In this document: positions 33,901-43,737 of the stretch, in pieces
Numbering within the stretch: the stretch's first letter is position 1
Layout: each line of letters opens with the position of its first letter
NCBI GenBank assembly: GCA_033297205.1
Contig: MU859117.1
Coordinates: 106,518 to 170,517, forward strand
Source: Pseudoneurospora amorphoporcata
Lineage: Eukaryota > Ascomycota > Sordariomycetes > Sordariales > Sordariaceae
DNA: 64,000 nucleotides
Direction of reading: 5' to 3'
Made by a program: the position numbers and the translations under genes
Notes under the pieces: model-generated
Seen by the model: only the letters and a program-made list of their open reading frames with translations
Database searches by the model: none
What the model was told of the DNA's origin: nothing

Positions 33901-34404
33901 ACACCACCTCGACGCCCGCATACATTCCTGAGGAAAAGGGTCCAAAAATATCCCAGCGCAGGTCCACGACGTCCCCGTGCTACCACACTTTCCAGCTCGA
34001 CGAAACGAGAAGGACGTGACCCAAGGGGATTCCAACCCAACGGAAGGAAGGAACCAACGCCTCTACCCTTTCCCTCACGCCAATTCCCGCTGCTACTGCC
34101 CATTCCTCGCCCGTTTTGTTTTTGATACAGAAACACGAGGCACAGTTCCGACCGTCTCCTCAGACACCAGCTCCAACGAGACCTTTTCGAGTATCTCGTC
34201 GTTCGTCAACACTATCGACGCTGGAGATATCGACTTGAAGCGACCCGTCGGCTTCACAGTCGCCAAGGTCAGCACTAAAGCAGACTCTACGGCAGTTGCG
34301 AGACAACGCTTGCTGCGCCACCAAAGCGCGCTCGACCAAATAATAATTCAAGACGGCCGGGAAAACAACAGAAATATCAACTGACAAGTCTATACTCGAC
34401 CACC
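30994..34404. other. gene-poor region and leader of the amidase gene
   Basis: About 3.4 kb. No gene is supported. The last 600 bases are C-rich and hold a 136-codon frame (33977-34384) ending 20 bases before the amidase ATG. It has no recognisable content and is probably 5' leader. Confidence 0.45.
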
Positions 34405-37089
34405 ATGCGTATCGGATGTCTTCAGTTCGCACCCCAAGTCGGGGATGTCTCCAACAACCTCAGTCGTGCCGACGCCGTCTTGGCCAAAGCCGATCAGAGG
34501 GAACTGGAGGATCTAGACCTACTCGTCCTTCCCGAGATGGCCTTTTCCGGTAAGCAGCTTCTACTTCCCATCTACTATAGCTGTCATTCAATATAGGAAC
34601 TAACATGGTTAAAAGGATACAACTTCAAATCTCTGGACGAAATCCAGCCCTTCCTCGAACCATCAGGATCTGGAATCAGTGCATTATGGGCACGCACAAA
34701 TGCTCTCAAGTACGATTGCACTGTCGCGGTCGGCTATCCCGAAAAGGTCGGGTCTTCAGGCTCACCTCGTGGATCCTCTCCCGAGTACTACAACTCACTG
34801 CTTGTCGTCAATGGTGACGGCGAAACTGTTGCAAACTATCGCAAGTCCTTCCTCTACTACACTGACCAGACCTGGGCCATGGAAGGCGGAGGATTCTATG
34901 GTGGTAGAATGGAGGGCTTCGGCAATGTTGCCATGGGAATCTGTGAGTACCTTGAATCGCAATCCTTTTATTGACTGTCCAAGAGACACTTGTACTAACC
35001 TCTTCGCAGGTATGGATATCAAGTATGTTCTACACCACTTCACTTTTGTTGCACGTAACTAACGAGTCATAGTCCCTACAAATTCGAGGCACCCTGGCAC
35101 AAGTTCGAGTTCGCTTTCCACGTCCTTGAAGTTCGAGCAAACCTAGTCATTCTATCAATGGCCTGGCTTACCCACGAGGATCCTGAAACCTTCACTCCCC
35201 TCGCCCAGGAACCTGACCTGGCAACCATGACATACTGGCTTCAACGATTCGAGCCAGTTATTCGAGGCGAAAGCGACGAGGAGCTCATTGTTATTTTCTG
35301 CAATCGCTGCGGCATGGAAGACGATGTCTTGTACGCAGGCACCAGTGCCGTCGTTGGCATCAAGAACGGTGAGGTGTCTGTTTATGGACTCCTTGGCCGT
35401 GGTTCCAGGGAGTTGCTGGTTGTCAATACCGACGCCCCGCCCTATGGAAAGCTCGTCAATCGCCCTGACGCCACTACTGAGAACAATGAAGAGCACATGC
35501 CCCAGACAACCCCTGGCACTACTGGGAATCCAGTTTCTCCCGGCCAAGCCAACACAACCTCCCCATATTCCCCTGTGAGAACACATACACAATCAGAGGC
35601 AGCAGTGCAAGCCGCAGCTTTTAACAGACATATAGGGGGCAACAGACGCAGCCCAGTCGAGGCCAGAAGACGACCAACTTTGAACATACCTTCGAAGCCT
35701 TCTCGCTTCGTGGAAGAGGATTGTAGCGATTCATGCGCGGAGGACTACGCTGGTTGCCAGGGCAACTGTGGAGGATGCGACGAGCACGCTTATGTAGGAC
35801 GGGCAGAAGCTGTAGAGAGCCCGGTGTATCCCAGTCCGACTGTCATGGCTATGCGACCCAAGCTTCCCATTCACAAAGGGGCACGTACACTTCCCCCCAT
35901 CACTACCAAGCGGACGCCATCCGGGGTGAAGTCTGGAAACTATTTTAACAGTCGTGATCTTTGTACTCCCCCCATCACACCCTACGACGACGCACCTATG
36001 TCGGCAGCCTACCGAACCCCATTACCCTTTTCGCCCGCTGTGAATACACCGGTTGAACCGAACTGGCCTGTGTCGGCCAGGACCGACTACAACCGCCAAC
36101 CATCCCATACTGCTCCCTCGAGGCCAGCCAGCAGATCTACAAACAAATCTGGTGGCAGATCGCCCAATCCTAGCCGAACAAGGGGCCCGGAGATGCTCTC
36201 ACCGGTCACGAGCCATCACCCCTACCAGTCGGCCCGCGCTGGTCAAACAGACCAATACCCAAGGCGGGCAAGACTCGAAGACGAGAAGGGGCTTGAATTC
36301 GGCGAACTAGGTGCAGGGAGGCCAGCAGCAAGGAAACCGGCCAAGACGGGTTTCGATGACCTCTTCAACATGATCCCCATCGCCGCAAGCCCCAGCATCT
36401 TCAAGACCACGTTTTCCGAAGCAGAGATAAACAACCAGCAGCAGCAGCAGCAGCAGCGTGCCGGGCAGCCAGTTCATATGAGGCTAAGGGACGAGTCGCA
36501 GCCACAAGTATCTCCCCGACAACGTCCCACGGTTGAACGTACGCCCTCTAGGCTCAGGAGCACATCCGCATCAAACACCAAGATACCACCATCGTTCAAC
36601 TATGCTCCACCCCCAGTCCCGCAAACGCCCCAATATACTCCTTCTTCTTACGCCTCGAGTTCCCGCTCATCCAGCAGGAACAGGCAGCCTTCGTACACAA
36701 GAAGAGGCAGTGAGCAACGCACAATTCCATCAACGCCGAGCACCCAAAGCCCGACAACGCCGCATTATCATCAGCAGCACTATCAGCTTCCCACTACAAC
36801 GTATGGCAGTCACAACAATGTACACCACCAACAAAAGGCAGTTCTCGATGATGAACCCGAGGCGTTCTATGGGCGAGGGCCAGTAACACCGGTTGAAGGG
36901 TCGATGAGAGGGAGGGATAGTAGAGGTAGGAAGGTATCCGCCCAGCAGCCGTCGTCTAGGAGAACACACTCTGTTGATCCTCACCGCCGGGACGCTGCTG
37001 CTGGAAACGGTAACGCGAATGGCGGTCGCGGGGCTAGAGTCAATGGAAGGTATTATTCTCCGGACTTGCTGTCGCCTGTTTCTGTCTGA
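34405..37089 (+). CDS. NTA1: Nta1-type protein N-terminal amidase with long disordered tail
   Basis: Four exons: 34405-34549, 34616-34942, 35010-35022 and 35073-37089, 833 residues. The nitrilase-fold domain (about 1-330) has the full catalytic triad: Glu44 in LPEMAFSG, Lys125 in NYRKSFLYYTD and Cys158 in MGICMDIN. The third exon is only 13 bases, and the Cys158 codon is split T|GT over the second intron. The sequence after it (PYKFEAPWHKFEFAFH) is characteristic of the Nta1 branch, which deamidates N-terminal Asn and Gln and so feeds proteins to the N-degron pathway. After about residue 360 comes a tail of about 470 residues rich in Ser, Pro, Thr, Arg and Gln with no fold I recognise; yeast Nta1 (about 457 residues) lacks it. 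A small cysteine cluster (CSDSCAEDYAGCQGNCGGC) lies in the tail at about residue 390-410. Confidence 0.88.
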
Positions 37090-37791
37090 AAGGGTATTGG
37101 CGCTGGGAATTATTTTGATTTATTTTTTCCTTCGAGAAAGAGGGACTTACAGATTGTGGTTGAAGGTTGCCTGTTCTACGGATGGATTTGTGAATGACAT
37201 GAACATTTTGGAATGTTTATTAAACATCTTTTCGTGTTTTTTTCTTGGATGGAAATGTGAGATGATTCGTAAGGAAAAGGGATGCTTTGACCGGTTTTTT
37301 TGAAAGATGTCTAAGAGGAATACCGGGCAACCGGATTGATAATATGGATCACAGGACAAAACAGGTAGTGACGACGGGAAAAATTACAACTGAAGGGATT
37401 CTGTACACTACTTCTTTCCGGTAACAGCTTGGATATCTCACAAACATGAACATGATTGGACAATTAAACATGCGATGTACATCACTGATGCCTCCCTCCT
37501 CTGCATTTCATTGCTTCGCTGCCAGCTATGTTGTAGATGCTCATGCTAACCACCAATGCCTTTTCTTCTATAGTGTATTCTAGTATGCTATGCCAGTTTA
37601 CCGAACATCAAAATCAACGCCAGAGCAAAAAATTCAACACACAGCGCCGCTCGGGTATTATCTTTTCAGAACCTCCGATCTTCATTCCACCTCAAGATGC
37701 CTTCCACGACCCTTGTTCCTCTTCCTTGCTCGAAGAAAACCCTACCCGTTGGGGAAGAGACAGGAATTCTGTCAGCCTCACCAACGGGTGT
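37090..37791. other. convergent 3' intergenic region
   Basis: About 700 bases between the convergent amidase and RFC genes. It is relatively A/T-rich, no gene is seen, and it probably holds both 3' UTRs. Confidence 0.45.
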
Positions 37792-39058
37792 TCACTTCTT
37801 CGGCGCCACAAACTTCTTCGGATCCATATTCAACCTGCACAACCTCGCCACGCACCCGTTCAGCTGCAACAGCGTCTGCACGCCCTCCAGAATCTTCATA
37901 TGCGTAAACCCAATCTCCTTGATGAACTCCAGCTTGGCGTGCTCGCTCAGCGTAGGAATCGTCTTGGTGACCTTGAACATGGTACTGATAATGTCATGAC
38001 TCGAGTACCCCAAGTCCCACAGCTCCCGCAGCCCATCCAGCGCCGCGTCCACGTTCCCTTCGTAGCACGCCTTGAGCATCGCCTGCACTTTGATCGGGTG
38101 CGGACTATCCACCACCTTGAACACATTATCCCCTGACACGAACCCAAAGCCCGCATGCGTGGATTGCAAGTTGTTGATCGCCTGCCGCATGTCTCCCTCG
38201 GCGCTGAACACCAGGGCCGCCAGCCCGTCGTCGGAGTACTCGACTTTCTCGGCCTCGATGATTTGCAACAGGCGCTTGACGACTTGCGCGTCCGTCAGCT
38301 TGGCGTAGCGCAGGATCGCGCAGCGCGATTGCAACGGCTCGATGATCTTGTTGGATTGGTTGCAGGCAAAGGCGAAGCGAGTCGTGTTGGAGTAGATCTC
38401 CATTGTGCGGCGCAGGGCTTGTTGCGCGCCCGAGGTCATGCTGTCGGCTTCGTCGAGGATTACGATCTTGTGGCGGCCCGGGGGGAGGGTGACTTTCTTT
38501 TGGGCGAAGCCTTTGATGCGTTGGCGGACTACTTCGATGCCTGTGGTTTTATTTTTGAGTGTCAGCATGGTAATTTTGCCGTAGCCCGTGCCTTTCCTGC
38601 ACGGGTGGTAGACCCGTAGGGAGGGCAGTTGGGACTAACCTCGCTCGTCACTGGCATTCAGCTCCAACACTGCCTCCTTGTACGCATCACCTAGTAATTG
38701 CCTCGCTAGACACAGGACACTCGTGGTCTTTCCGATACCAGGCATGCCGGATATGATGACGTGGGGCATGTTGCCCTCCTTTGCGATGATCTTGAGTCGC
38801 TCGATCGTTTCTGTGTTGCCCACCACATCGTCGAGGAAGACTGGTCTGTACTTTTCTACCCTATTTTGTAACCGTGGGTTAGCCAAAATCTATTAAAAAA
38901 AGAAAAAAAAAAAAAAAAAATCAAGCCGTTCTGTTCTGCTCAGAGCAGACTCACCATGGTAGCTCGTAGGTGGGGGAAGAGCTTGTGGAAACCGAGGTTG
39001 CTGCCTTGGAGATGGACGTTGAGGACTCGCCCCTCTCTTCTGCTTTGGCTAGTGGCAT
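37792..39058 (-). CDS. RFC4: replication factor C small subunit (Rfc4/human RFC2 type)
   Basis: Three exons: 39058-38955, 38860-38640 and 38540-37792, 357 residues. An N-terminal Ser/Thr-rich stretch of 35 residues leads into PWVEKYRP, the clamp-loader N-terminal motif, restored by the first splice. Walker A is GMPGIGKTTS (Lys79), Walker B is ILDEADSM (residues 136-143), and the SRC arginine-finger motif appears as QSRCAILRYAKL. The C-terminal collar domain follows. It is an AAA+ subunit of the pentameric clamp loader that opens and loads PCNA. The first intron carries a long T tract before its acceptor. The promoter contains an MCB palindrome and a telomere-like repeat, both noted separately. 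Confidence 0.93.
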
Positions 39059-39186
39059 TTTGGGTGGATGTGGAATGAGAGTTTTCGATTGAGCTTGTCA
39101 AATGGTCGAAATCTGGGTTTTGCGACTCTCAATGATGTTGTTTGTTTGTTTGCGGTTTCTGAGCTGCCTGGAGGGAAAGGTTAGCG

Positions 39187-39202
39187 GCGCGACGCGTCGC
39201 GC
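39187..39202. promoter_or_regulatory. palindromic MCB-type element upstream of RFC4
   Basis: The 16-base sequence GCGCGACGCGTCGCGC is a perfect palindrome centred on ACGCGT, the MluI cell-cycle box core bound by MBF-type factors in yeasts. It lies about 130 bases upstream of the RFC4 ATG, where a G1/S control element of a replication gene would be expected. Confidence 0.55.
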
Positions 39203-39250
39203 TCAACCGATTTTAAAGTGGTTTTGCAGGGTCTGGCCGAGGTCGCTGTA

Positions 39251-39262
39251 CCCTAACCCTAA
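39251..39262 (-). promoter_or_regulatory. telomere-like repeat (telobox)
   Basis: CCCTAACCCTAA on the plus strand is two copies of the TTAGGG repeat read on the minus strand. It lies about 195 bases upstream of the RFC4 ATG. Short teloboxes in promoters are known binding sites for Tbf1/Myb-type factors. Two units are too few for an interstitial telomere. Confidence 0.4.
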
Positions 39263-39727
39263 GCATACCCTTTGCAACCCCCTCTATTGTCCGACATTGT
39301 TCCTTCTTTGCTTGATGGGAAACCAAACTGAGATGATCTTCTAAAAATCTGTGACGTCTCTCGATATCTATTAGAAGAAGTTCCTCTTCGGTCAGCAATT
39401 GTGCTTATACATGTATCTGTCATCGTCGCAAATACTCATCTGGAAGCCTTTGTGGCATATCCCTTCTAAGTCTAGTGACTTGTACACATGTGAGTGCTTT
39501 TCTCTTACAAAATCAAAATCATCAGAAAGGTATACGCCGACAGTTCAAGATTTCATGCTCTCCGAAGTTTTGAGTCCGAATGGCGAGCAGTATTTGCGTG
39601 TGATGTAGAAGTACGAATGAAAGGATTGGAAGAGAGGCACAAAATCATGGCTGTAAATGAACTTTTTCTATCCTATATACCCCCGGGTATCCTCCCAAGA
39701 TAACAGTAACGCCTCATTAGTGTTTTC

Positions 39728-41197
39728 TTACGTGCGGTAGTCTCCATTAATAGTACTGTTCATAGTCGTGTCAGCAGTCTATCACTCAGGTTCATATTGG
39801 GGCTGATCAACTTACATGTACTCGTGGCTGTAGTCGCAAGTCCAGTAGGTGGCCTGCTTGTCACCAGTTCCAAGTCTTACAAGAATCTCAAGGTCCTCAA
39901 GCTCGAGGATCTCAGCAGCACGGGCCTCATCAACCTGCTCAGGCTCGCCGTTGACGAGCAGCTTCAGCTCAGCAGTACCGTCAGTGGGGACGAAAGAGAC
40001 GTTGGTCTTTTCGGGGACAACCTCGGGAACATCGTTGACGGGAAGGCCAGGCTCGGAGACAAGGGAGTAACCAGTAGCGCAGAGGATACGGCCCCAGTTA
40101 GCGTCCTTGCCGTAGAGAGCAGTCTTGACCAAGGGAGAGCGGGCAATAGTGCTGGCAATCTTCCTGGCGGCCTCCTCGCTGGCGGCCTCGACAACGCGGA
40201 TGGTAACGAACTTGGTGGCACCCTCGCCATCGCGGACAATGAGCTTGGCAAGGTCGGTAGAGAAATCGGTCAGGACAGTCTGGAAGGCATCGCAGTCGGG
40301 AGTGTTGGCGACAACCTCCTTTCCGCCAGCAGCACCGTTGGCAAGAAGGGCAACAGTGTCGTTGGTCGAAGTGTCTCCATCGATGGTAATGCTGTTAAAC
40401 GAACGGTCGACGGCGTGCTTGAGAACAGCGGGAAGGACGGTGGAAGAAACGGGAGCATCGGTGGCGATGATACCGAGGAGGGTGGCCATGTTGGGGTGAA
40501 TCATACCAGCTCCCTTGGTCATACCGGCAATGCGGTACTCAACCGAAGGGGAGGAGGGAAGCTTGAAGGAGCGAGAGATGAGCTTGGGGAAGGTATCGGT
40601 GGTGCAGATAGCCTTGGCAGCCGTGAGCCAGTGGTCGTGAGAAGATCCCATAGCCTTGTGGGCGCGGGGGATGTTGCTGGTGATCTTCTCGATGGGAAGA
40701 CGCTGGCCGATGACACCAGTGCTCATGACGAGAGTGCTCTCGCTCTGGCCGAAGCACTCATCGGCGGCCTGAGCCATCTTGCCAGCATCCTCCAAGCCTC
40801 CCTTGCCAGTGACGGCGTTGGCGCATCCCGAGTTGACAACAACACCCTGAATACCCTGGTTGTCCTTCTTCTGCAACAAGCTACGACTGAAAGTGACGGG
40901 GGCGGCCTGGAACTTGTTCTTGGTAAAGACGGCGGCGGCGGCGCAGGGACGGTCCGAGGCGACAAGGCAAACATCAGGCTTGGTGGTGTTCTTGGGCTTG
41001 ACGCCTACGTTGATACCGGAAGCTGAGAAGCCCAGGGGATAGGTGCCGGAAGTAGGGACATACTTCTTCTTGGCCGCGGGGATGGAGCCGCTGACTGGGG
41101 CCGAGTAGGACCGGGACTGAACCTTTTGAAGAGTACGAGTCAATTGGGCACCAGACTGTCTCAATTGGCTGAGAACACAGCCGTTGAGGCTCTCCAT
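39728..41197 (-). CDS. ARG7: ornithine acetyltransferase / glutamate N-acetyltransferase (ArgJ), mitochondrial
   Basis: Two exons: 41197-39816 and a final 28-base exon 39755-39728, 469 residues. The N-terminus is basic with few acids and looks like a mitochondrial presequence. The ArgJ signature GMTKGAGMIHPNMATLLG contains the autoprocessing site: cleavage before Thr239 frees it as the nucleophile of the beta chain. The second exon is needed to give the conserved ending ITINGDYRT; without it the frame stops early at an unspliced TAA. The enzyme moves the acetyl group from N-acetylornithine to glutamate, making ornithine and recycling acetylglutamate in the cyclic arginine pathway. A TGAGTCA box upstream suggests cross-pathway (Gcn4/CPC1) control. 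Confidence 0.95.
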
Positions 41198-41527
41198 GAC
41201 TGCTGCGAGATGCTGAGTCTGGAGGCTACTGGTGGAAAGGGGTGGCTTGGGTTGGTGACTCTCTTATCAGAAAGTAAACAACCAACCGAAAAAGCGCACT
41301 TAGTAAGTATCTGAGAGGTCACAAGGGACAGGGTCCACGATGCGCCGAGCGCGGTATCGGAGCCAGTGGGAGATGTAAAAGAGAGCGCAAATAAGTTCAC
41401 CATGAATAAACCAATTGAGACACAAAACTTGTTACTCTTTTGTGAGATTCAAACCGGCATGAAGACATGCCTTTTATTTTATTTTGATCCTCTCCATCTG
41501 AGCTGGCTTCATTGTCAACGGAACGTT

Positions 41528-41534
41528 TGAGTCA
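41528..41534. promoter_or_regulatory. Gcn4/CPC1-type site upstream of ARG7
   Basis: TGAGTCA lies about 330 bases upstream of the ARG7 ATG and matches the Gcn4/CPC1 core TGA(C/G)TCA. A partial TGACTC occurs at about 41256. Arginine genes are established targets of cross-pathway control. The divergent Derlin gene lies about 500 bases to the other side. Confidence 0.45.
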
Positions 41535-42040
41535 CAACTCACAGCAACCATTGAGAAGGCACAAGCGCAAAGGGCGTGCCGTCAGGGCAAACTAACAAAG
41601 CGGCACAACGGTTCCTAGGTCTTGCCGGGAGAAGATCGCCCCGGGCGCCGGCGAAGCGGGTCCCGCGCTTGCCCTGCCAAGACAACGAATCAGTCGACGG
41701 CCAAAGCTCCAATTGCCCCACCAAAAACACAATTGCCCCACTGAAGGGCCGGGCTGCCATAAAAGGGCGTGCTTCGTTGGCTGTAATTTCTTCTTCCTTC
41801 CACCATTCCTCAAAAAAGACACGAATCACCAACGTCTGTCTTGCCATTTCCAGGCAGCGTTAGTACACTCCACCGCTGCCTGTGTCTGGCTTTTCCCCCT
41901 TCCACCTTTTCCTACAGAAGATTTGCCGACTTGTCAACGTTTTTTGAGAAAATCGAAGAACAAGAGTCAGCATCTTGCTTTCAGTCCCCCGCACAACACC
42001 ACATCACATCACACCCACCGCACGCACAGATCTCGACAAG
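41535..42040. other. Derlin promoter and leader
   Basis: No gene is seen. The 11-base direct repeat AATTGCCCCAC occurs at 41711 and 41731. The last 150 bases before 42041 are C/A-rich leader. Confidence 0.45.
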
Positions 42041-43325
42041 ATGTCGTCTGAAATCATGGCGGCCTACTGGCAGGCGCCACCAATGGCTAGGTGAGCTTTG
42101 CCGTCTGAGCTGGTTTCTTCCCACGCCCGATATCGTGTGCAAAAGCTGGCAAAGAGCTTCCATGGACACATACCAACTTGCTTCAGGACATTGGCGACGG
42201 CCATTCTCGTTGTTTCCATCACAGGCCACTTCGGACTGTTGCCGATCGGCTGGATCTACTTCGATGAGAGCAGACTCTTCAAACTGCCGCCTGAGATATG
42301 GCGTTTTGTCACATCCTTCCTGCTCAGCTCTCCGCAGCTGGGCATCGTGCTGGATCCGTACTTTGGTAAGCAATCCTGCCTCGAAGAAAACTTCGTTGTC
42401 AACAAGGATGCTAACCAAAGTCACAGCCTATCAGTACTTGAGCCAACTGGAAACCACAAACCCCAAGTTCCAAAGGAAGGAAGACGTCCTTTGGTATTTG
42501 ATTACCGTTGGTGGTTTCATCATTGTAGGTTTTGACATCTCTCTTTTTACTCTTCTCACTACACCTCTCTCCAATCCCGTCACAACACATTGGAATCCTC
42601 GGAATATCTGCCCGCATAGTGCAATTCTCACAACTATTGCGGTTCCTGGAACCGAGGAAGATTACCGTTGCATCTCGGCCGCCCATCATTCGCAAAATAC
42701 CGGGTGGGCTGCGGTGTGACCATGGTGGGAATGCTTTGGATGACCCGAGCAATATAATCCGTGTGCTCGGGCGGTTTCTAGCGCCCTACATTTCAACATC
42801 AAGCATTCGTGCTTTTTGTTACCTAACACCAGCATTTCTGTCAGCAGAATTGCTAACACATGATAGACCGTAAACCGAATCTTCCTGGGTGGGTATTTCT
42901 TCCTCCAAGGATTGATTATTGCGATGTGCTACACTGCCGTTCAAGATGCCCGCGGCGCGAAGTCGAACTTTTTCTTCTTCACGGTGCCTGCGCAGTTGAT
43001 CCCGTATTGCATGCTCCTCTCGTCGCTGCTCATGAACCCCATGGCGATCCCTCTTCAGGTCACCGGAATTCTCGCTGCTCACTGGCATGACTTTATGACG
43101 CGTCTGTGGCCCGAATTCGGCGGCGGCTCGAGCTTGTTGCCCACGCCCGCTTTCCTGTCTCGTTTTGTTGAGACGCCGAGAGTGTTCCAGCGCGAGTATG
43201 GCACAGCCATCCGTCCTGGTCCTGGCGCTCCGTCTACAGGCAGCACTACAGGTGCGTCCACTGGCTCGGTGCTTCCGGATTCATGGAGGACCCGTGGTTC
43301 TGGCCATCGTCTTGGCGGTGATTGA
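42041..43325 (+). CDS. Derlin family ER membrane protein
   Basis: Four exons: 42041-42090, 42187-42365, 42427-42524 and 42867-43325, 261 residues. The order of segments is that of Derlins: a short N-terminus, TLATAILVVSITGHFGLLP, then PPEIWRFVTSFLL, then TAYQYLSQLE-type and GGFIITVNRIFLGGYFFLQG segments, and two later hydrophobic helices. Derlins are rhomboid-like pseudoproteases that help retrotranslocate misfolded proteins from the ER (Der1/Dfm1). The C-terminus RTRGSGHRLGGD resembles the SHP box through which Derlins bind Cdc48/p97, which would favour the Dfm1 type. The last intron is long (342 bases), but the join gives an unbroken helix. I cannot decide between Der1 and Dfm1 orthology. 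Confidence 0.85.
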
Positions 43326-43737
43326 AAGCGACCTTTGTCATGAGGAGGGTTTGAAAGCATTCGGGTGTGGGTGAGGGCACGGGCGGAATGGCAGATCAAT
43401 CGATATGGTAATTTTAATTCGATATATCATATATCATACACGCTTCTGTTTCCTCACTTGACTGGCGACATTGTCAAACCTGGGTTATGAACCCGAGCAC
43501 AACAACCGACTCTTCCACACGCAGTGTTTACTGGTATCTCCAAGTCCCGGATAGGGCCTGCCTCCTCGGGAGCCCAGGATGTATTCATCGTGTCCTTCAA
43601 AACGAAAATTTCTCCCATACGCCATTCCTACCCAAACCCCATGGTATTAATAGTCCAAAAAAGATATACAACGAAATGAAAACAGACTTTCACCGAACAC
43701 ACTGGTCACCCATCAGGTTACGAGAATACCAAACAAA
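43326..43737. other. convergent 3' intergenic region
   Basis: About 410 bases between the convergent Derlin and glutamine-rich membrane protein genes. No gene is seen. Confidence 0.45.

Noticed and set aside
33977..34384. 136-codon frame just upstream of the amidase gene
   Set aside because: It lies in the leader, shows no conserved-looking segment and stops 20 bases before the well supported ATG; not in frame as an N-terminal extension.
29808..34404. Secondary-metabolite gene cluster around the acyltransferase
   Set aside because: No polyketide synthase, peptide synthetase, terpene cyclase, P450 or pathway regulator is seen nearby; the acyltransferase is a lone relic.
39251..39262. Interstitial telomere
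   Set aside because: Only two TTAGGG units; more likely a promoter telobox.
39797..41026. 409-codon plus-strand frame opposite ARG7
   Set aside because: Antisense of ArgJ, caused by codon bias; the minus strand encodes the complete conserved enzyme.
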